64,000 nucleotides of DNA, taken from contig NZ_PYFT01000001.1 of the NCBI RefSeq assembly GCF_003023845.1, forward strand, positions 5,146,001 through 5,210,000. The letters are read 5' to 3'. This DNA comes from Adhaeribacter arboris. GTDB lineage: Bacteria > Bacteroidota > Bacteroidia > Cytophagales > Hymenobacteraceae. Of this stretch, positions 43,155 to 51,154 are shown piece by piece. The notes beneath the pieces were generated by a model. It had not been told where the DNA came from. It did not search any database and saw only the letters and a list, made by a program, of their open reading frames with translations. The position numbers and the translations under genes are program-made. How positions within the stretch are numbered: position 1 is the stretch's first letter; the number at the start of each line of letters is the position of its first letter.

Positions 43155-44447
43155 ATGGCAGAAACCATACCCTTGCTTTACGAAAAATATCTGGAATGTT
43201 CGGCGGTGAGCACCGACTCAAGAGCCAGCCAAGATAACAGCTTATTTTTTGCTTTACCCGGACCCAACTTTAACGGCAACCAATTCGCCGGGCAAGCCTT
43301 AGCCAGAGGGGCCCGGTTTGCCGTAGTGGACGATCCAAGCCTGGCCAGTGAGCAGATAATAGCCGTGCCGGACACCTTGCAAGCCTTGCAGGATTTGGCG
43401 CGCTTTCACCGGCAAAAGCTCACTATTCCGGTAATTGGCATAACGGGTTCTAACGGTAAAACTACCACCAAAGAATTAATAAATGCGGTTTTAAGCCAAC
43501 GGTTTAATACGCTATTCACGCAAGGAAATTTAAATAACCACATTGGGGTTCCGCTCACTATCTTAAAGATTAAACCCGAACACCAGATTGCCATAATTGA
43601 AATGGGCGCCAACCACATCGGCGAAATTGAACAGCTTTGCCGCATTGCGGAGCCTACCCACGGCATTATCACGAACATTGGCAAGGCCCACTTAGAAGGT
43701 TTTGGCAGTTTAGAAGGCGTGGCCCGCGCGAAGAGCGAACTATACATGCACCTTTTGCAAAACCGAGGAACTGCTTTTGTTAATTCGCAGAACGAACATT
43801 TACAGCGGATGGGTAGCCGGCTTTTTACCAAAATTACCTACCCGGCTCCCGGCGATTTTTTTCATTGTAAATTAATCTCAGCCTCGCCATATGTGGTTTA
43901 CGAATCAGAAAACGGTGAAATTATTACTACTCAGATTATTGGCGAATACAATTTTGAAAACATTGCGGCCGCTTCCTGCATTGGCAAATACTTTAATGTA
44001 CCCATTTCTAAAATCAACGCGGGTGTAGCCAGCTACGTACCGACCAATAACCGCTCCCAAATTATAAAAAAAGGCAGCAATACCATATTGCTCGATGCGT
44101 ACAATGCCAATCCATCCTCGATGGCTGCTTCGGTAAAAAACTTTGCCCAAGCTGAAGCTACGCACCGGGTAGTAATTCTGGGCGACATGCTGGAACTAGG
44201 TACTGCCAGCGCCGAGGAACACGCCCAATTAGGCAAACTGCTAGCTGGTTTACCTTTTGATCAAATACTGCTGTGCGGCCCCGAAATGGAGAACGCCAGC
44301 GCCTACGCTCCGGCGGCCTGGCATTTTACTACCAAACCCGAACTGCAGCAATGGCTACAGGAAAATCCGGTACAAAATAGCATTGTTTTAATTAAAGGCT
44401 CCCGCGGGATGAGCTTAGAAACTTTAGTAGAAAGCCTTGAAAATTAG
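43155..44447 (+). CDS. murF: UDP-N-acetylmuramoyl-tripeptide--D-alanyl-D-alanine ligase
   Basis: 430 aa. It adds D-Ala-D-Ala to the UDP-MurNAc-tripeptide, the last cytoplasmic step of the peptidoglycan precursor. The three Mur-ligase domains are complete: N-terminal UDP-binding part ('STDSRASQDNSLFFALPGPNFNG'), ATP site 'GITGSNGKTTTKE' near residues 95-107 with 'NNHIGVPLT' and 'IEMGANHIGEIE', and C-terminal part 'LLDAYNANPSSM' and 'VILGDMLELG' then 'VLIKGSRGMSLE'. It is divergent from the FG-GAP gene with 43 bases between starts, and stands alone rather than in a dcw cluster. Confidence 0.95.
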   Translation: MAETIPLLYEKYLECSAVSTDSRASQDNSLFFALPGPNFNGNQFAGQALARGARFAVVDDPSLASEQIIAVPDTLQALQDLARFHRQKLTIPVIGITGSNGKTTTKELINAVLSQRFNTLFTQGNLNNHIGVPLTILKIKPEHQIAIIEMGANHIGEIEQLCRIAEPTHGIITNIGKAHLEGFGSLEGVARAKSELYMHLLQNRGTAFVNSQNEHLQRMGSRLFTKITYPAPGDFFHCKLISASPYVVYESENGEIITTQIIGEYNFENIAAASCIGKYFNVPISKINAGVASYVPTNNRSQIIKKGSNTILLDAYNANPSSMAASVKNFAQAEATHRVVILGDMLELGTASAEEHAQLGKLLAGLPFDQILLCGPEMENASAYAPAAWHFTTKPELQQWLQENPVQNSIVLIKGSRGMSLETLVESLEN

Positions 44448-44474
44448 ATGCAAATTAGAAAGGAGCCACTTTTA

Positions 44475-44834
44475 TTATTTAAAATATTGACCCTGCCGAA
44501 TATTATTTTCTTCTATTACTGTAAAAGTGTTTTGTAACTTGATTGTATTTTCTTGAACAAGTTGCTGTAATAACTTACCGGCAAAATCGGGAGTTGTACC
44601 TTTATATCTAAAGAAAACAACTGCGGGAGGACTACTCAAATTATACTTAAATATCAACTCTCCATAGTTTTTGTCGAAGGTCAAAATAATAAGACTCTCA
44701 CCTTGCGCTATCTCTATAACTTGCTTGTCAGTAATTCCAGGAGAATCTTCCGTAATGCTTTTCACCAGTAGGCCTGTTGCGCGCAATTCTCTAATGCTTG
44801 GCATTGGGAAATTCTCATTAGCAAGAAAGTGCAT
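44475..44834 (-). CDS. DUF5615 PIN-like toxin-type protein
   Basis: 119 aa from ATG 44834 ('MHFLANENFPMPSIREL'); 15 extra residues from an earlier start are poor. DUF5615/Mut7-C-type PIN features are seen: the first acidic site 'FLANENFP', 'SITEDSPGITDKQVIEIA', and 'LIILTFDKNYGELIF' with the central Asp. Members are usually toxins next to a DUF433 antitoxin. That partner is directly upstream, its TGA overlapping this ATG (TGATG), but looks truncated. The product may still be made. Confidence 0.78.
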   Translation of the reverse strand: MHFLANENFPMPSIRELRATGLLVKSITEDSPGITDKQVIEIAQGESLIILTFDKNYGELIFKYNLSSPPAVVFFRYKGTTPDFAGKLLQQLVQENTIKLQNTFTVIEENNIRQGQYFK

Positions 44835-45031
44835 CAGGCTGATTTTGGTAAAGGGAAAAACAATTCCTGCTGTATACAATCTTTTAGATAAGCAAATACG
44901 GTTTTCATACTTTGCTCGGTAAGTTGCGGATAGCTCTCCAGAATTTGTTTTTCGGTCCAGCCACTTGCCAATTCATAATCTAAAAATACGGAGTTAAAGA
45001 AAAATAAACCTAAAATTAACCTACAACTTGA
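44834..45031 (-). pseudogene. DUF433 antitoxin, N-terminus missing
   Basis: The frame ending at TGA 44836-44834 reads 'FLDYELASGWTEKQILESYPQLTEQSMKTVFAYLKDC', the core of DUF433 HTH antitoxins ('LxYLASGxTxxxILxxYPxLT'). The usual first half, about 25 residues with 'GKPxIxGTRI', is absent. Upstream the frame continues only to a stop at 45034-45032 and has no ATG. Either it starts at a rare codon or the 5' end is lost. It is joined to the DUF5615 gene by a TGATG overlap. Confidence 0.6.
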
Positions 45032-45166
45032 TTAAGTGCTTAAATGTCTTTTGAGAAAATTACTGTCCACAAAACCTTGGCGAAGTAAATCCATAGGTCA
45101 ATAATTACAAGAAATCAAGAATACTCTTACCTAGCTATTCCCATTAATTTTATTCTTATATCTAAC

Positions 45167-45709
45167 CTAAAATCCCGAATCTAAGTCCTGTAATCTGGGT
45201 AAAATCAGGTCTTTGGGGGAGAGGATGGGGTCTGTTAGATTCCAATTAATATCGAGGGCCGGATCGTTCCAGAGGAGCCCGCCTTCTGCGGCTGGATTAT
45301 AGTAGTGGCTGCATTTGTATAAAAAAATGGTATTATCGGTTAGAGCAGCAAAACCATGGGCAAATCCTTCCGGAATAAAAAACATATTATTCTTATCGGC
45401 GTCGAGTTCACAGGCGATGTGCTGGCCGTAAGTAGGCGAATTTTTGCGAATGTCTACGGCAATATCTAAAGCCCGGCCCGCCGCTACCCGCACGAGTTTG
45501 GCTTGAGCATAAGGGGGTTTCTGAAAATGAAGTCCGCGCAAAACGCCCCGCTGCGATACCGATTGGTTATCCTGGACAAATTCGGTGGAGATGCCATTTT
45601 CCGCAAAAATACGGTAGCTATACGATTCAAAAAAGTAACCCCGGGCATCTCCCAACCGGCGGGGAATAATTTCCACCGGACCATCCATCAGAAAGCGTTT
45701 AAATTCCAT
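45167..45709 (-). CDS. rfbC: dTDP-4-dehydrorhamnose 3,5-epimerase
   Basis: 180 aa, full length. It converts dTDP-4-keto-6-deoxyglucose to dTDP-4-keto-rhamnose in O-antigen or capsule sugar synthesis. Motifs: 'IIPRRLGDARGYFFESY' (residues 14-30), the catalytic His in 'QRGVLRGLHFQKPPYAQAKLVRV', 'DIAVDIRKNSPTYGQ', the 'FFIPEGFAHGFAAL' signature with a conserved His, and 'YKCSHYYNPAAEGGLLWNDP'. It lies near a glycosyltransferase on the same strand, but the gap of 128 bases leaves an operon uncertain; rmlA, B and D are not in view. Confidence 0.95.
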   Translation of the reverse strand: MEFKRFLMDGPVEIIPRRLGDARGYFFESYSYRIFAENGISTEFVQDNQSVSQRGVLRGLHFQKPPYAQAKLVRVAAGRALDIAVDIRKNSPTYGQHIACELDADKNNMFFIPEGFAHGFAALTDNTIFLYKCSHYYNPAAEGGLLWNDPALDINWNLTDPILSPKDLILPRLQDLDSGF

Positions 45710-45837
45710 AGAGCGTATTGTATGTAAAAATTGGTTTATGCTGTTTTAAAATTTGAAGGAGAAATTACGATTTATTTAAAATTGCTTTAGAAAAGCCTTC
45801 TTGGAGAACACTTGTTTCTTCCAAGTTTCCTACTTGC

Positions 45838-46965
45838 TTATTTTAGTTTACCGGCCTTGGTTGCTACCGTATTAATCACCGCCAGGTATTTATCAATCAC
45901 AAACTGCTCATCAAATTTGGTTACGGCTAACCGACGACTGGCTTTCCCCATTTGCTGTAATTGATCATCGGCTAAGGAATACACTTGTTCCATTTTAGCC
46001 GCTAAATCGGTAGCATTGCGCACTTCGCAAAGATAGCCGTTTTCGCCGTCGATGACTGTTTCTTTGCAACCCGGCACATTGGTGGCTATAATGGGTTTAC
46101 CCAAAGCCGCCGCTTCCAGTAAGGTTTTGGGAGTACCTTCGCGGTAAGAAGGCAGTACCACACAATCCGATTTTAAAATTACCGCCGCCACATCATCGGT
46201 GGTACCTAAATACTCCATAACTCCTTCGGTTACCCAAGCCATAAAGGTAGTTTTTTTAATGCCAATGTTACCCGCTTCGTCCAGCCCGCCTAGCAGTTGG
46301 CAGCGTACGTGGGGATATTTTTGTTTTATTATCCGGCTGGCTTCCACATATTCAACCACTCCTTTTTCGTAAAGCACGCGGGCAATCATTAAAAAAGTAA
46401 ATGCGGGATTGCGCGAAAATACCGGTGCGGGGACAAACTTTTTGGTATCAATGCCCGAACCGGGCAGCACATCCGTTAGGCAAAGCTTCACCAGTTTGTA
46501 ATGAACAAACAATGCTTGGTCGTCGTGATTCTGGAAAAATACTTTTACAGGAAACCGGAAGGCTAAGCGGTACAAACCTAAAGCTACTTTCGAAACCAGG
46601 TTGCGCACAATAAACACCGTACCCAACCCGGACACATTATTGATAGTAGGAATACCCGCTAATTTTGCCGCCAGAGTACCGTAAATGTTAGGTTTGATGG
46701 TGTATTGCAAAATTATATCGGGCTGCACTTTTTTATAAATAGAGTAAAACCGTTTTACTAAAAGTGTATCCTGTAGGGGACTGGTGCCTTTATTTTCCAT
46801 TTGGATAGGAACGTACCGGCAACCAGCCGCTATTAAATAATTGGAATAAGCATCGGGTGGGGCAATGGCTACTACTTCGTGCCTTTCTTGTAAAAGCGCT
46901 TGCACCAGGCTCATCCGAAAATTGTAAATATTCCAGGAAGTATTAATAACAATGGCAATCCGCAT
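45838..46965 (-). CDS. Glycosyltransferase family 4
   Basis: 375 aa from ATG 46965 ('MRIAIVINTSWNIYNFRMSL'); an upstream start adds 12 unlike residues. GT-B plan: N-terminal Rossmann domain with the glycine-poor 'WNIYNFR' loop and 'QPDIILQYTIKPNIYGTLAA', C-terminal domain with 'FTFLMIARVLYEKGVVEYVEA' and the nucleotide-sugar site 'VVLPSYREGTPKTLLEAAALGKPIIAT' (E-x7-E pattern) near residues 280-306. It resembles Pglycosyltransferases of capsule and O-antigen clusters. The sugar cannot be told. The nearby epimerase suggests surface polysaccharide synthesis. Confidence 0.87.
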   Translation of the reverse strand: MRIAIVINTSWNIYNFRMSLVQALLQERHEVVAIAPPDAYSNYLIAAGCRYVPIQMENKGTSPLQDTLLVKRFYSIYKKVQPDIILQYTIKPNIYGTLAAKLAGIPTINNVSGLGTVFIVRNLVSKVALGLYRLAFRFPVKVFFQNHDDQALFVHYKLVKLCLTDVLPGSGIDTKKFVPAPVFSRNPAFTFLMIARVLYEKGVVEYVEASRIIKQKYPHVRCQLLGGLDEAGNIGIKKTTFMAWVTEGVMEYLGTTDDVAAVILKSDCVVLPSYREGTPKTLLEAAALGKPIIATNVPGCKETVIDGENGYLCEVRNATDLAAKMEQVYSLADDQLQQMGKASRRLAVTKFDEQFVIDKYLAVINTVATKAGKLK

Positions 46966-47368
46966 ACCTGCTTTTGTTTGGCCTGTTTTAGCGCGCTGCA
47001 AAGATAGAAAGTTCCGGCCAGAGTTTCAGGTAATCCCATGGTTAAACCTTCCGGGTTTTATTATTTTAAAATTGTTCAATAGAAATATCTTGTTTGATTA
47101 CGGCATTCTCTATTTTCAAATAGAACTGATTCAAAAAAGTGGAAGAGAGACAGAGAGGAATGTTCCGGTAGAATTAGAATTAATTTATCGCCTAAGCTAT
47201 TTCATGCTAATACTATAAAATTGTTAGCCAGTTAATTAAATCAAGAACTAAAATAGCCCTTAATTTTAAAGTGCAGTTAACCAGCGTAAAATCTGCATAG
47301 TACTTACTTTAGTGGCCATTTTCCGAAAATAATCGTACACTTGTTATTTTAGTTTCAGATATTTCTCC
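46966..47368. other. Intergenic region, no gene seen
   Basis: About 400 AT-rich bases between the divergent glycosyltransferase and hflX genes. I see no coding frame with family features. The promoters for both genes should lie here, but no convincing TAnnTTTG is found. Confidence 0.4.
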
Positions 47369-48604
47369 ATGGCCAAAAAATTACATGATACCGCCAAAGT
47401 GCAGGAAACCGCCGTTTTGGTTGCCGTTCCTACTAAAACACAACCCGACGAAAAAACCGAAGAATACTTGCACGAGTTGGCCTTCCTGACGGAAACAGTT
47501 GGGGTAGAAGCCATCAAGCGTTTCGTTCAGAAACTCGAAAAGCCCGACATTCGCACGTACGTGGGTAAAGGCAAGCTCGAAGAAATTAAGGCTTTTGTCG
47601 AGGAATTTCAAATTGACATGGTGATTTTCGACGACGACCTGACTCCTTCGCAGGTGCGCAACCTGGAAAGTGAGCTGAAGGTAAAAATTGTAGACCGCAG
47701 TTTATTAATTCTGGATATTTTCGTGCAACGCGCCAAAACGGCTCAGGCCCGTACGCAGGTAGAAATGGCGCAGTATCAATACTTTCTGCCGCGTTTAACT
47801 AACCTCTGGACGCACTTATCGCGGCAGAAAGGGGGCGTGGGCATGCGGGGCCCCGGGGAAACGGAAATTGAAACGGACCGGCGGATTGTGCGGGATAAAA
47901 TTGCCTTACTCCGCGACAAGCTCGAAAAACTCGACAAGCAAAATTTTCAGCAGCGAAAAGCCCGGGCCGAAATGGTACGCGTGGCGCTGGTAGGTTACAC
48001 CAACGTGGGTAAATCCACGCTCATGAACTTGCTTTCTAAATCAGATGTTTTTGCCGAAAATAAACTGTTTGCGACCGTAGATGCTACCGTGCGCAAAGTA
48101 GTGATTAAGCAGATTCCGTTTTTGTTATCCGATACAGTAGGATTTATCCGCAAATTACCTACCCGCCTCATCGAAAGTTTTAAATCTACCCTGGACGAAA
48201 TCCGGGAAGCCGATTTGCTGGTGCACGTAGTAGATATTTCGCACCCTTCGTTTGAGGAGCACATTGAGGTAGTAAATAAAACTTTAAAAGAAATTAACTC
48301 CGCGGAGAAGCCGGTATTGCTGGTGTTTAACAAAATAGACCAGTACCGTACCCAGGAAGTAGAAGAACTAAACGATATGGGCGAAGGTGCCGAACGCCCC
48401 ACCATTGATGAACTGCGGCAAACGTACATGGCCAAAATGCACAATCCGGCTATCTTCATTTCGGCCACCGACCGAACTAATATGGCTACCCTCCGCGACG
48501 AGTTGTTCGCGCGGGTAGCCGCCATTCATTACGAACGTTACCCCAATGTATCACCTCCCTCCGAAGAAGAACTACACACCCCAGATAGGCATGAAAGGCA
48601 GTGA
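47369..48604 (+). CDS. hflX: Ribosome-associated GTPase HflX
   Basis: 411 aa. HflX splits stalled 70S ribosomes, for example after heat. The N-terminal domain has 'ELAFLTETVGVEAIKRFVQK' and 'TYVGKGKLEEIKAFV' with 'VIFDDDLTPSQVRNLE'. The G-domain linker is 'GVGMRGPGETEIETDRR' near residue 160, and the GTPase has G1 'VALVGYTNVGKSTLMNLL' near 206-220, 'FATVDATVRKV', G3 'LSDTVGFIRKLP' and G4 'FNKID'. A charged tail follows, ending 'TPDRHERQ'. It is followed by a strong terminator that separates it from the cassette array. Confidence 0.95.
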   Translation: MAKKLHDTAKVQETAVLVAVPTKTQPDEKTEEYLHELAFLTETVGVEAIKRFVQKLEKPDIRTYVGKGKLEEIKAFVEEFQIDMVIFDDDLTPSQVRNLESELKVKIVDRSLLILDIFVQRAKTAQARTQVEMAQYQYFLPRLTNLWTHLSRQKGGVGMRGPGETEIETDRRIVRDKIALLRDKLEKLDKQNFQQRKARAEMVRVALVGYTNVGKSTLMNLLSKSDVFAENKLFATVDATVRKVVIKQIPFLLSDTVGFIRKLPTRLIESFKSTLDEIREADLLVHVVDISHPSFEEHIEVVNKTLKEINSAEKPVLLVFNKIDQYRTQEVEELNDMGEGAERPTIDELRQTYMAKMHNPAIFISATDRTNMATLRDELFARVAAIHYERYPNVSPPSEEELHTPDRHERQ

Positions 48605-48680
48605 TTTAAATTTTTTCGAGGTTTTTATTAGAAATTTTTTCAGGCATCCGGCTAACGGCAATTAAGATTTGTACATAGTA

Positions 48681-48719
48681 CCGATAACCGGAACGAGTTC
48701 CGGTTATCGGTTATTTTTT
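48681..48719 (+). terminator. hflX terminator, 14-bp perfect stem
   Basis: CCGATAACCGGAAC (48681-48694) pairs completely with GTTCCGGTTATCGG (48697-48710), followed by TTATTTTTT. This ends hflX transcription just before the cassette array, so the cassettes need their own promoter. No other intrinsic terminator of this strength lies nearby. Confidence 0.88.
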
Positions 48720-48723
48720 AGGA

Positions 48724-48750
48724 GGATATATGGAATAACTCCGTATATCC
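48724..48750. other. Hairpin at the left edge of the cassette array
   Basis: GGATATATGGA pairs with TCCGTATATCC (one T-G pair) around ATAAC, ending 4 bases before the first crossover core GTTGTGG (48755-48761). It stands where an attI site or the remnant of an earlier attC would be. It lacks a recognisable R'' core and its spacing differs from the attC sites, so the identity is open. Confidence 0.4.
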
Positions 48751-48770
48751 ACGAGTTGTGGTACATTAAA

Positions 48771-49202
48771 ATGACAGAAGAACAAAAATATTTACCTTCC
48801 GAAATCATAAATAAGTCAACTTTAAACAGTCACGAATATGGCTGGAAAAGAAAAGATTTTAAAGAAGTTGTAGACTACGCTGTAAAAGCTGGACTTGGAG
48901 TAGTAGGTGGACAAGTTCAGTTTATGTTTCCTGATGGAACGTGTGAACTGTACTGGCACAAGTATGATACGAAAGAAAAACTAGCAGGTGAAAGTTGGTT
49001 AAGTTACTGTGAAAGAACTAAACAGGAATGTCTTGAGCAGTTTGAAGCTCTACCTAATAACCTAAGGTTAATAGAAGAAGGAATAGAAAAATTTAGGTTC
49101 TTAAGAGAGAAATCTGAACAAGGAGTAGAACTTGAAAACTACTTGATATTCATTCTTTACTTTGATAACTCTGAAACAGAGATAGCTAAAAAGGAAAAAT
49201 AA
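48771..49202 (+). CDS. Cassette 1 protein, unknown
   Basis: 143 aa from ATG 48771, 15 bases after the crossover core; longer in-frame starts would lie in the hflX terminator. It is soluble and acidic, with an aromatic N-terminal part ('NSHEYGWKRKDFKEVVDYAVKA'), a beta strand pair 'VGGQVQFMFPDGTCELYWHKYD' and a long helical C-terminus. The pattern recalls Imm- or SMI1-type small accessory proteins, but no family is recognised. It ends 6 bases before its attC core. Being the sole gene in its cassette, it should be self-sufficient. Confidence 0.65.
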   Translation: MTEEQKYLPSEIINKSTLNSHEYGWKRKDFKEVVDYAVKAGLGVVGGQVQFMFPDGTCELYWHKYDTKEKLAGESWLSYCERTKQECLEQFEALPNNLRLIEEGIEKFRFLREKSEQGVELENYLIFILYFDNSETEIAKKEK

Positions 49203-49207
49203 CGATA

Positions 49208-49261
49208 CCACAACAACACCTTTACGGTAGCTACGCCACCGCAAAGCCCAGAACGTTAGCG
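49208..49261 (+). other. attC-like site 1
   Basis: R'' CCACAAC (49208-49214), spacer AACAC, L'' CTTTACGG, centre, L' CCGCAAAG, spacer CCCAGAAC, R' GTTAGCG (49255-49261). L'' and L' pair with one offset base, as attC sites do. R'' with its 5' neighbours (TACCACAAC) pairs with the core of cassette 1 (GTTGTGGTA). The inner part is nearly the same as site 5. Confidence 0.8.
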
Positions 49262-49281
49262 GTTATTTAAATTTAGATAGA

Positions 49282-49689
49282 ATGAAGATTGTTTTAACCT
49301 TATTACTCCTATTATCCATTAGTAGTCTGCATGGTCAGGGATTAGATAGTTGTGGGGTTGACAATAAGCCACGTCTAAATCGCTATGAATCTGAGTTATT
49401 GAATGAGTATCTAAAGAATCATAAAGGAAACTTCGATTTCACAAATAAGAATGTAGTATTTGTGACTGGTAGCAGCGGTTCCATTATTGCAACCAAGAAA
49501 TCCTACTTTACCAATATCAAGGACTGGAATAAGAAAAACTCAAGAATTGCTACATCACTAATTGTTTTATCTGAAGAGGAAAAAGTAGAGTCTGGAGGTT
49601 ATGACGCTATGGTCACTTATTGGGTAAAGGTATTAGGTAGTAAAAGGAAAGTTATAAAGAAAATAAAACAAGCCGCTAACCACACCTAA
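49282..49689 (+). CDS. Cassette 2 secreted protein, unknown
   Basis: 135 aa with a clear signal peptide ('MKIVLTLLLLLSISSLHGQ'). The mature part has one Cys, a 'FTNKNVVFVTGSSGSIIATKK' strand-turn and a basic C-terminus. No family is recognised. The stop codon lies inside attC 2, as is common in cassettes. The start is 26 bases after the crossover core. Confidence 0.65.
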   Translation: MKIVLTLLLLLSISSLHGQGLDSCGVDNKPRLNRYESELLNEYLKNHKGNFDFTNKNVVFVTGSSGSIIATKKSYFTNIKDWNKKNSRIATSLIVLSEEEKVESGGYDAMVTYWVKVLGSKRKVIKKIKQAANHT

Positions 49690-49726
49690 AGCACACTATG
49701 GCGTGCCTTAGCCAAGTACGTTAGGC
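49674..49726 (+). other. attC-like site 2
   Basis: R'' CGCTAAC (49674-49680), spacer CACAC, L'' CTAAAGCAC, centre, L' GTGCCTTAG, spacer CCAAGTAC, R' GTTAGGC (49720-49726), a perfect GTTRRRY core. L'' pairs with L' except one base, the expected extrahelical position. R'' is complementary to the core of cassette 2 (GTTAGCG) and not to its own R'. Confidence 0.85.
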
Positions 49727-50311
49727 GTAATAGGAAAAATTTGGGCTGGGAAGGAGTGGCTAAACAACTGAAATATAGCCATAAAAGCAAAAAATTAGGA
49801 GTTTCAACCCGTCTTTGACAGCTAGGTCAAAGAAGAAAAAACAGGAAAAAATACCTTCCTTAAAACCGTTTTTAAAGACCGGATTAAAACCGTTTTTAAG
49901 GAAGGTATTTTACCTGTTTTTGGTACTTGTTAGAATAACAATACCTGGTTGAAACGAATAAAAAATGGCTTTTATTGCCTGCTAAAAAAAAGTTTAGCCC
50001 CGTTTTTACCTCTTTTGGCCAGCCCTTTATGGGTGTTTTATAAAAATAAAGGAGCGGGTGACTTCTCTTAGCCTCGCCTAAATGAAATCATCCCGCCTTT
50101 AGTTTTATTTATTCATTTTTAGGAAAACGTTTGTTTCTCTTTAAAAAGCAGAGAAACCTAAAGAAGGGGAAAGCGGTAAATTTTTCCTACTATAAAGGGT
50201 AGTTCTTAAAAAATCAGCTACTTTACCTAAAAAAAGAACTACCCCGCCTAACTACACCTAAAAGACACCAAACCCCAGCCAATTGGACAAGGCGTCTTTT
50301 AGCCTTGTTCG
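49721..50311 (+). other. Cassette 3: noncoding, built of hairpins
   Basis: 591 bases with no coding frame of useful length. Instead there are at least four inverted repeats: GTTTCAACC (49801-49809) with GGTTGAAAC (49947-49955), enclosing a long stem of AATACCTTCCTTAAAA (49849-49865) with its complement (49891-49911); GCGGGTGA with TCATCCCGC near 50054-50098; GTTTCTCT with AGAGAAAC near 50130-50158; and GGGTAGTTCTT with AAGAACTACCC near 50199-50244. The whole piece lies between two matched cassette cores. A regulatory RNA, a MITE inside a cassette or a promoter cassette are the options. Confidence 0.7.
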
Positions 50312-50317
50312 TTGTGC
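50246..50317 (+). other. attC-like site 3
   Basis: R'' GCCTAAC (50246-50252), spacer TACAC, L'' CTAAAAGAC, centre, L' GTCTTTTAG (perfect 9-bp pairing), spacer CCTTGTTC, R' GTTGTGC (50311-50317). The same 5- and 8-base spacers occur as in sites 1, 2 and 5. R'' is complementary to the core of cassette 3 (GTTAGGCG). Confidence 0.85.
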
Positions 50318-50340
50318 GTCACTTTTCAAGCCTTCAATTA

Positions 50341-50937
50341 ATGCCAGTTACCCGACAAGACCTTATTCAGATTTGTGACCAGTTTCTAAACGACGAAATC
50401 AGTAAAGAACAGATTGAAAATTATGCTTGGACGATAATAACAAGTGAAGGCGAGCTAACAGATGAAATAATTGATGAAACCTTGATTGACTGGGACAATG
50501 AGAATATGAATTTTCCTATAAATAAAGCAAATATGCAGCTTTGGAAAAAGCGACTGACTACGGGCATTGACGAACTGCCCCAGCATAACATTTGGAATGT
50601 ACATATTGACGAGCAGAAGGAGATTTGCAAGAGATATAATTCTAAGTGGACACCTATCAACAACAAACTACTTATAGGCGTTTCAGACAATTTAACTGCG
50701 GAGCCAATTCACGGTTTAAGACATCCGAGTGATAAGGGAACAACTGGTTGGTTCATATGGACAGGCGACTACTCGGAAGCAGACGACTTTTTCAAGCCAA
50801 TGTGTGCAGAACATTTGCTGCAAATCAGACCACAAATCATCAAGTATTTAGGGCTTGACATTGGCTTTCGGTTTCTCGCAGACAGCAACAGCTTCGAAGA
50901 CATTTGGTATGACGAAACTTTAAAGCAAGTTGACTAA
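50341..50937 (+). CDS. Cassette 4: Imm33/DUF2185-like immunity protein
   Basis: 198 aa from ATG 50341 ('MPVTRQDLIQICDQFLND'), 29 bases after the core; an upstream non-ATG start would cover the core. The C-terminal 80 residues match the Imm33-like (DUF2185-type) immunity family: 'LRHPSDKGTTGWFIWTGDYSEADDFFKPMCAEHL' and 'IIKYLGLDIGFRFLADSNSFEDIWYDETL'. The N-terminal half is helical and may be a separate recognition part. Such proteins protect from a polymorphic toxin; no matching toxin is nearby, so it could be an orphan immunity gene. Confidence 0.75.
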   Translation: MPVTRQDLIQICDQFLNDEISKEQIENYAWTIITSEGELTDEIIDETLIDWDNENMNFPINKANMQLWKKRLTTGIDELPQHNIWNVHIDEQKEICKRYNSKWTPINNKLLIGVSDNLTAEPIHGLRHPSDKGTTGWFIWTGDYSEADDFFKPMCAEHLLQIRPQIIKYLGLDIGFRFLADSNSFEDIWYDETLKQVD

Positions 50938-50944
50938 AGCGAAC

Positions 50945-51142
50945 ACACAACAGGCGGTTTTGCGTCAGTGGGGGGCGACGAATAAGCCTCGGCTTTTGTT
51001 CATCCTTCGACAGCAGTTCCAGCGTGATTGAACTCGCATGGGCTATTGAAAAAGTTCTGTACTTTAGTTTTCCAAGCGGCTTTAGTCCGGGGCTGACGTT
51101 TTCCAAATGTCCCGCCGAACGCAAAGCCGGTAGACGTTAGGT
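50945..51142 (+). other. attC-like site 4, unusually long
   Basis: R'' ACACAAC (50945-50951), L''-like TTTTGCGT, about 145 bases of imperfect palindrome, L'-like ACGCAAAG, then R' GTTAGGT (51136-51142). CACAAC pairs with the GTTGTG core of cassette 4. At 198 bp it is long for attC but follows the same plan. A fusion with a decayed neighbour is possible. Confidence 0.65.
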
Positions 51143-51154
51143 GTTATTAAAATA

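Noticed and set aside
48669-48770. N-terminal extension of the cassette 1 protein
   Set aside because: The extra codons cover the hflX terminator and the cassette core; the ATG at 48771 is the natural start.
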